Notes under the pieces: model-generated
The model's input: only the letters and a program-made list of their open reading frames with translations
Told to the model about the DNA's origin: nothing
Databases searched by the model: none
Origin: Ursus arctos
Lineage: Eukaryota > Chordata > Mammalia > Carnivora > Ursidae
Length of the DNA: 64,000 bases
NCBI RefSeq assembly: GCF_023065955.2
Contig: NW_026622808.1
Coordinates: 33,182,475-33,246,474, forward strand
Direction of reading: 5' to 3'
Part shown: positions 57,760 through 64,000 of the stretch, one piece after another
Layout of the letters: the number at the start of each line of letters is the position of its first letter
Numbering within the stretch: the stretch's first letter is position 1
Position numbers and translations under genes: made by a program

Positions 57760-57940
57760 TGACTGAAAGGTTCATGAGGTCAAGGACTATTTCTTTCCTT
57801 TTTTTCCTTCACTGTCCACTGCTCACCGTTTCCTTTTTTTTTTTTCCCTTCACTGTCCAAATAGTTTAGAGCTATACCTGGCAACACATGATGTGCTGAA
57901 TAAATACTTGTTAACTGGGTTAATAAATGTTGAATAGTTT
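57760..57940 (+). repeat. L2 3' end, sense
   Basis: catgaggtcaaggactattt, ctatacctggcaacacatg, gtgctgaataaatacttgtt; contains two copies of cttcactgtcca. Confidence 0.72.
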
Positions 57941-58790
57941 CTTACTCCATGTTCCTTCTTCATAAGCTCTTTGCAGTCTTTTTAGTTTCTGCATAATGTA
58001 GAAGGCTCTTGTCCTTCCAACCTGAGCAACCTCTTGACTTGCCAGATTCTGGTACTTCTATTAGGTTTCGACCCTATCATCTTTGATAGCAAATAGTAAT
58101 ATGCTGTTTCTGTTCTTACCAGAGGTAGCCACATCTTGTTTGTTATAGCTTCCAAATTCCTGCCTGATTCTTGTCCTCATACTCTGGGAAGTAGTGAGAG
58201 GAATAACTTGGAAAGTGCAAGGTAGGTTGTCAAGAGCCCTGCATTTTATTTTTAATTTGAAGACATGGGAGAGCCACATGAATATAACAAAATCAAAATG
58301 ACACCATAGGGAAACTTTTCTTGTGTATATAGTCTAGACTAGAGGTGAGAGGAGAGAAACGGCAGAAGAGAAGGCCTTAGGGTCTAGTGCAGCAGTTGAG
58401 ATGTGAAGAGATGATGGCTAGCACTAGTGGCTGGCAGCAGCTGTGTAAGGGAAAAGTCAGGTTTGAAAGAGACTTTGCACAAAGACTCTCTAGAGTCTGT
58501 TAACACTGAATATTGAACAGAAACGCAAAAGAGAGGGCAGATCCAAAGGGCCACATAGAGGTTAGAAGACTGGTAGTACCTTAAACAGAAATAAAGCATG
58601 TGGAAAATGAAGGCATTTGGGAGGAAGGGATGAAGATGATTGTTTTAGGCATGAGGTGTTTTTTTTTTTTTCCATTGCCATTTTTTATACCTTTGGTTCC
58701 ACTACTTAACTAGTTTATTCTACAGCGTTCTCTTTATTTCATAGTCTGTTTTTCGGGCAAAATACCTACCTCTGCCTATCACCAATAATT

Positions 58791-58995
58791 AGTTTCTTTC
58801 TTTCTTTTTTTTTTTTTTAAGATTTATTTATCTTAGAGCACAAACAGGGGGATGGGAAGAGGGAGAGAATTCTCAAGTAGACTCTCCGCTGAGTGTGGAG
58901 CCTGACAGGGGACCCAGCCCCAGGACCCTGAGATCATGATCTGAGCCAAAATCAAGAGTTGGTTGTTCAACCAACTCAGCCACCCACGTGCCCCT
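58791..58995 (-). mobile_element. SINEC copy, first of a stacked pair
   Basis: Older type (gatttatttatcttagagc; cagccacccacgtgcccc). Flanked by accaataatt at 58781-58790 and 58999-59008. Confidence 0.9.
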
Positions 58996-59008
58996 ATTAC
59001 CAATAATT

Positions 59009-59206
59009 TTTTTTTTTAAGATTTTATTTATTTATTCGACAGAGATAGAGACAGCCAGCGAGAGAGGGAACACAAGCAGGGGGAGTGGGAGAGGAAGAAG
59101 CAGGCTCATAGCAGAGGAGCCTGATGTGGGACTCGATCCCGGTACGCCAGGATCCCGCCCTGAGCCGAAGGCAGACGCTTTAACGACTGCGCTACCCAGG
59201 CGCCCC
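59009..59206 (-). mobile_element. Young SINEC copy, second of a stacked pair
   Basis: Near-consensus (gacagagatagagacagcc). Flanked by accaataatt at 58999-59008 and 59207-59216. Confidence 0.93.
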
Positions 59207-59632
59207 ACCAATAATTTCTAAAAGCATCTGCACTGATTAGGATTAGATTAGCTTAAATGAGTTTATTTCTTTCTAGTGTAAATGAAGTCTAAGCTGTCCA
59301 GGTTTTCTTCTGGTGGTTCTGTGATCCTCAGGAACCCAGGCTCCTTCAGTCATGTAGCCCTGTTGTCCTCAACATGGGACTTTCACCTTATTGTCAAGAT
59401 GGCTGCTTCAGTGTCAGCTATCACTTTGACGTGCCAACCAACAGGAAAGAAGAAGGAATGAAAATGGACATGCCCTGCCTCCCCTTTAAGAATACTTCAT
59501 GGACTTTGCAAGCACTATTTCTCTTTATGCCCAGTTGATCAGATTTTAGTCATGGCCACACTTAACAGCAGGGAGGTCTGGGAAACGTCTTTATTCCAGG
59601 TAGCCATGTGCTCAGTTAAAAACGAAGAGTTT

Positions 59633-59841
59633 GGGGCACCTGGGTGGCTCAGTCATTAAGCATCTGCCTTCAGCTTGGATCATGATCTCAGGGTCCTGGG
59701 GTCAAGCATTGGGCTCCCTGCTCAGTTGGGAGTCTGCTTCTCCCTCTCCCTCTACCCCTCCTGCTCATGCTCTCTCTCTCCAATAAATAAGTAAAATCTT
59801 TTAAAAACAAACAAACAAAAAACCAAAACAAAACAAAAACC
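59633..59841 (+). mobile_element. SINEC copy with long A/C tail
   Basis: Flanks aaaacgaagagttt and aaaatgaagagttt; tail (AAAC)n of about 45 bp. Confidence 0.9.
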
Positions 59842-60068
59842 AAAATGAAGAGTTTGCCTCCAAGGAAGAAGCAGCAAATAGGCATTGGGAGACTCTTTGG
59901 AGTCTCTTCTTTTTCCAGAGTAAGAACCAGATTCCAAATTCTTTCAGGTTATAGAACTTAATTCTCCAAACCTTAATTATCTTTATAATAATAAAAAATA
60001 TACTAAATAATAATAAAATGATTTCAGATAATAAAATATAAAAAATGTACACTTCTGTAATTGTACTT

Positions 60069-60236
60069 TTTTTTTTTTAAGAGGGAGCGCGGGAGTGGGG
60101 GGAGAGGGAGAATCTTAAGCAGGCTTCATGCTCAGCGTGGAGCCTGACGCGAGACTCCATCCCACAACCCTGAGATCAAGACCTGAGCTGAAATCAAGAG
60201 TTGGGCGCTTAACCAGCTGAGCCACCCAGGAGCCCC
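60069..60236 (-). mobile_element. SINEC copy, antisense, shortened tail
   Basis: taagagggagcgcgggagtgg to gagccacccaggagcccc; flanks ctgtaattgta and ctgttcttgta. Confidence 0.86.
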
Positions 60237-60589
60237 TGTTCTTGTATCCTTTAAAATGACACATAGACTGATGACTAGTAGTGATAGCATATGTTATGGA
60301 ATAGACCAGCATTGGTGTCAGTGTCTAAAGTTTGAATTAAAAAAAAAAGTTTGAATATAAGATCAATAGATGCAGAAGCTAGAGAAGTTATAGTATGATA
60401 AAGACCACGTTGTACCTGGGCAGCTTTGGATGTAATTTTTCTGCATAAGCTGTTATAAATCTTATTACTTATAAACATACAGGAATTACAGAGGACAGAA
60501 GTAGAATGCAGCATTTCTGCTAGGCCTTTCTTAGCAAGAAGAAGAATATATGTTGATCTTATTTCTGGGCTTTTTCATTTTTCTTAAGT

Positions 60590-60935
60590 GTGGTTTATCA
60601 TTTTCTCCTCTCTGGGTCACATCCAGCTTTGTCTGTTGTATGCACTGCTCACAGTGCACTTTATACCTGGTGAACCGTCAACACACTTGACCTCTGAGCA
60701 TACTTCCTCACTCTCCTTTTGTTTCTCTTCATTTCCAGCAGTGTTCAAGAACTCTTTCCATTCTGTACTTATCCTATAAGAATTTCAGATGGAGATACGT
60801 GTTTCTTATTTGTTTAAAAGTATACTTGTTTATTGTCCCCATGTTTTAAAACGAGCTCCACGAGAGCATTGTTAGGATTTGTTCACTGCTGAACACACCC
60901 CGCCCCCCCCATGCCTAGTCACCTGTGAGAAAATA
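60590..60935 (+). repeat. L2-like remnants
   Basis: aaaacgagctccacgagagc and tttgttcactgctgaacac fit an L2 3' end; the left part is weaker. Confidence 0.5.
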
Positions 60936-60959
60936 TTTTTGTTAAGAATACATATCCTA

Positions 60960-61158
60960 GGGGCGCCTGGGTGGCTTAGTCGGTTGAGCGTCTGACTCTT
61001 AATTTCAGCTCAGGTCATGATCTCAGGGTCTTGAGATTGAGCCCTGTGTCAGGTTCCACACTCAGTGGGGAGTCTGCTTGGGATTCTCTCTCTGCCCCCC
61101 ACCACACGCGTGCTCATGCACTTGCTTTCTCTCTCAAATAAATGAATCTTTAAAAGAA
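60960..61158 (+). mobile_element. SINEC copy
   Basis: Head ggggcgcctgggtggcttag; flanks gaatacatatcct and gaatacatattct. Confidence 0.92.
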
Positions 61159-61449
61159 ACGAATACATATTCTATTCTGGCTAATGGTTTTTGGGGATGA
61201 GAATGTGGTAGGGAAGGGGTAAAGGTGTTTTTTAATCTTTAAAACTCTAAAATAGTCTTCCCACAAGAAGAAATCTCAGTAAAATCTTTTGGAGAGGAGC
61301 CAGTCATGTGTCGTAACCTTGACCATCTTCCTGAACCTTAGATTGGTTTGCATTGCTTAACACATAGCCTTTCAACAGGCCAGAACACGAACTTGGAACT
61401 ATCTTAGAAAACCTAGACGTGCAGGCTATTGTATATAAGAGAAACCTCA

Positions 61450-61660
61450 GGGGGCATCTGGGTGGCTCACTTAGTTGAGTGTCTGCCTTCAGCTTGGGTC
61501 ATGGTCCTGGGGTCCCTGAGTCAGGCTCCCTGCTCTGCAGGGAGTCTGCTTCTCCCTCTCCCTCTCCCTCTGCCTCTCCCCCTGCCGTGCGTGCACGCAC
61601 ACACGCGCTCTCTCTCTCTCTCTCTCTTAAATAAATAAATAAATAAAATCTTTAAAAAAA
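61450..61660 (+). mobile_element. SINEC copy
   Basis: gggggcatctgggtggctcac, (CTCCCT)n body, tail (TAAA)n; flanks agagaaacc and agaaacc. Confidence 0.88.
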
Positions 61661-61756
61661 GAAAGAAACCACAAGATGCTTCCTAACACTGCTTGAGGCT
61701 GGCCCTTTTTAAATATATTTCTTTCCCAGTTTTTCTTATAAAGAGGAGAAATTTTC

Positions 61757-62138
61757 TTTCTTTTTTTTAAAGATTTTATTTATTTTTAAAGATTTTATTT
61801 ATTTATTTGACAGAGAGAGAGCACAAGCAGGGGGTGCCACAGAGGGAGAGGGAGAAGCAGGCTCCCTGCCAAGCAGGGAGCCCAACATGGAGCTTGGTCC
61901 CAGGACCCTGGGATCATGACCCAAGCTGAAGGCAGATGCTTAGCCTACTGAGCCACCCAGGCACCCCTTAAAAATGTTATTTGTCAGAGAGCACAAGCAG
62001 AACAGCAGGCAGAAGGAGAAGCAGCCTCCCTGCTGAGCAAGGAGCCCTATGTGGGACTCAATCCCAGGACTCTGGGATCATGACCTGAGCCAAAGGCAGA
62101 TGCTTGACCAACTGAGCCACCCAGGCGGAATCAATCCC
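61757..62138 (-). mobile_element. SINEC copy split by another SINEC
   Basis: Outer copy: tail at 61757-61780, body 61968-62138. 16-bp perfect duplication aagaggagaaattttc at 61741-61756 and 62139-62154. The head is extended by aatcaatccc. Confidence 0.85.
61781..61967 (-). mobile_element. SINEC copy nested in the tail of another
   Basis: Second taaagattttatttatttatt block and full head gccacccaggcacccc, inside the outer copy's A-rich tail. Confidence 0.85.
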
Positions 62139-62732
62139 AAGAGGAGAAATTTTCAATTATATGATCACTTGGTTATTTTGAGAACTTTAAATAGATATAA
62201 AAGATGCCTTTTAATACACTGGATGGTGTCTTAGGTCTGAGGGTGTTTCAAGGTATCTAAGGGTTAAGTCTGTGTTAGATTTTCAGGGCGTACAGGTCTG
62301 ATCAGGGAGAGTTTCTTGATGTCTGTGGGCTGTGCCTTTGTAACACTTGGCAGCAACTCTAGCTCGGACATCGTTAGAGACTTCTTGGCTTTGTTTTCTC
62401 CCAAATTCCTGGATCACCTGAGATTTCTGCCCTGTGTAGAGATCATTCCCTCATTCTCTATATGTACCTGCTGCAGTGGCAGCCATGATACAACTCAACA
62501 AATGTTGCTTCCTCACTATGGACTAATTTGACTGGAGCGTGCCTTAAATGTGAAAAGCCACCCCTTGTTTTTATTAGGACTGAAGTTTGTTAATTCTGTT
62601 ATTTCCATGTGAGAATGAGTAGGTGTAGGATTAGGGTCCTAACCTTTTCTCCCAATGGACCTTTTCTGTCTCAAAGCTTCCATTCTTAATGTTGTAGCTA
62701 CTGTCAGAGTGTCACTAGGTCTGTAGCTTTTT

Positions 62733-62848
62733 TTAAAAAATTGTTTGTTTGTTTGTTTATTAATCTCCTCGCCCAACATGGGGCTTCAACTCATGATCCC
62801 CAGATCAAGAGTTTCATGCTCTTCCAACTGAGTCAGCCAGGTGCCCTG
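62733..62848 (-). mobile_element. Short SINEC-type element, antisense
   Basis: 15-bp perfect duplication ggtctgtagcttttt at 62718-62732 and 62849-62863; (GTTT)n in its tail. Confidence 0.9.
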
Positions 62849-63498
62849 GGTCTGTAGCTTTTTGCCTAAGAAAAAAATAATGGTGGGTGGTTACCTCCCT
62901 AAAATGCCAGTTGAACGGCGTGTGTTCAGAAGTCTGGTGGCATGGTGTTTTATTCATCTTTTCAGGGCATTATTTCTGCACAAAGTATGTCAGCAGGGTT
63001 TTTTTTGGAAATGTCTGAGCAAAGACATTGAAGGCAGAGAGGCTAATAGAGACAGCCTTCAAGAGAGCTAAGGTTCTTGGGTGGGAGGTAGCAGATGAAG
63101 AGCCAGTAGAAATAATCTCTTCAGTGGTGAGACCGGAAGAATAGCTGCTGGTTCTTTGGGGGAAACCTGGGGAACACTCTGCAGCCTTTGTGGTGGGCTC
63201 AGCAGTGTGATCTGTGCAGTATCTTAGGACTCGCGGGCCTTGTATTTTCTCTTGGCTATTCCTCCCACGTCCCAGCATGAGCTCTGTAAGAAAAAGAAGT
63301 GAGAGAGAAAGGGTTTGATTATGTTACTCAGTAAACAAAGTAAAGTAAGAAGCTTTACATTTACCACATTGATTTTAGAAATTCCTCTTTTTTTCCCTCT
63401 GCAGTGACTCAATTTAGAGACCTGGTATATGTTGAATTTCGGGTCCAGTTTTTCCAGAGAAATGAGCTGGGGAAGAAGCTAGAACAATAATCATCTCA

Positions 63499-63695
63499 GG
63501 GGGCGCCTGGGTGGTTCAGTCAGTTGAGCGTCCAACTCTTTCAGCTCAGGTCATGATCTCAGGGTAGCGAGATCAAGCCCTGCATCAGGCTCCGTGCTCA
63601 GTGTAAAGTCTGCTTGTCCCTGTCCTTCAGTTCCTCCCCCTGCTCTCTCCTGCTCTCTCTCTCTCAAATAAATAAATAAAATCTTTTAAAAAAAA
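63499..63695 (+). mobile_element. SINEC copy
   Basis: Head gggggcgcctgggtggttcag; flanks aatcatctca and gtcatttca. The DNA after it to 64000 shows nothing recognised. Confidence 0.9.
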
Positions 63696-64000
63696 AGTCA
63701 TTTCAGAATATGCAAGAGTGTTAAATAGTTAAAAAAAAAAAAAAGGTTAAATAGTGTTCTAGTATTCAATGATATGGGGAGAAAATCGCCCTAAGGGCTG
63801 CAGTAGGTAGAGAGCCCCTCTTTTAAAAATCTGGGACTAAAACCTCTGCCCCGCATACCCCACAATTATTTTAGGGCTGAGAAAATTGTTAGGAAGAAAC
63901 AAGCTATATCTTGTTTCTATATCTGTTCTACTCTGTGAGTATTTTGATTTCATTATGATGTGATTGAAACCAACTGAGAAAAAAAAAATGAAATAGAAGT

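Larger units (their letters stand above)
37868..64000 (+). other. RBM6: RBM6 intron 6 (start, over 26 kb)
   Basis: The next RBM6 exon (continuing GTLMIQDKEVTLEY in human) was searched for by eye and not found, so the intron runs past the window end. 37868-40160, 40580-42485, 45600-46280, 46800-47240, 47907-48530, 57000-57760, 57945-58790, 59220-59615, 60240-60580, 61166-61440, 62155-62715 and 62864-63490 show no feature beyond small repeat scraps. Confidence 0.85.

Noticed and set aside
3900..63700. Functional tRNA genes in the SINEC heads
   Set aside because: The heads keep tRNA-Lys-like A and B boxes but lack a cloverleaf and run on into the SINE body; they are retroposons.
1..64000. A previously undescribed gene system
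   Set aside because: All protein-level signal belongs to RBM6, a transposase relic or L1. No unexplained long conserved open frame, RNA array or gene cluster was seen.

Overview
The window is intronic and exonic DNA of a carnivoran mammal. More than 60 copies of the tRNA-Lys-derived CAN-SINE (SINEC) are spread over both strands. Several belong to a young variant that I associate from memory with bears and giant panda (SINEC1_AM-like), so an ursid or close arctoid relative is likely. There are no Alu elements, operons or prokaryotic features.

One protein-coding gene is present on the + strand: RBM6 (RNA-binding motif protein 6, DEF-3/NY-LU-12). Five consecutive exons can be placed with codon-perfect junctions: exon 2 with the ATG (12468-12578), the large exon 3 with the DFRGRD decapeptide repeats (16320-17598), exon 4 (19016-19105), exon 5 (20535-20604) and exon 6 (37794-37867). 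Together they encode residues 1-519: the N-terminal repeat domain and most of RRM1. The promoter and exon 1 lie left of the window. The rest of RRM1 and the RanBP2-type zinc finger, RRM2, OCRE, C2H2 and G-patch regions known for RBM6 must lie right of position 64000.

Layout. 1-10.9 kb: intron 1, an old antisense LINE-1 broken up by DNA transposons (a 418-bp MER2/Tigger1 element and a 4.4-kb Tigger2 element with a decayed transposase) and many SINEs. 10.98-12.35 kb: a 335-bp retro-insert and a run of SINEs leading to exon 2. 12.6-20.5 kb: short introns around exons 3-5, with a SINE-free stretch around exon 3. 20.6-37.8 kb: a 17.2-kb intron with MIR, L2, MER5A, L1 and SINE copies. 37.9-64 kb: the start of a very long intron, SINE-poor next to exon 6 and then SINE-dense, with an L1 ORF2 relic at about 51-52.5 kb.

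I found no second gene, CpG island, structural RNA gene or novel system. The most interesting points are the splicing architecture of exon 6 (74 nt, weak donor, flanked by introns of 17 kb and more than 26 kb), the SINE deserts around exons 3 and 6, two cases of SINEs stacked on the same target site, and several unassigned retro-inserts. Repeat-family names come from memory of consensus sequences, not from a database run.
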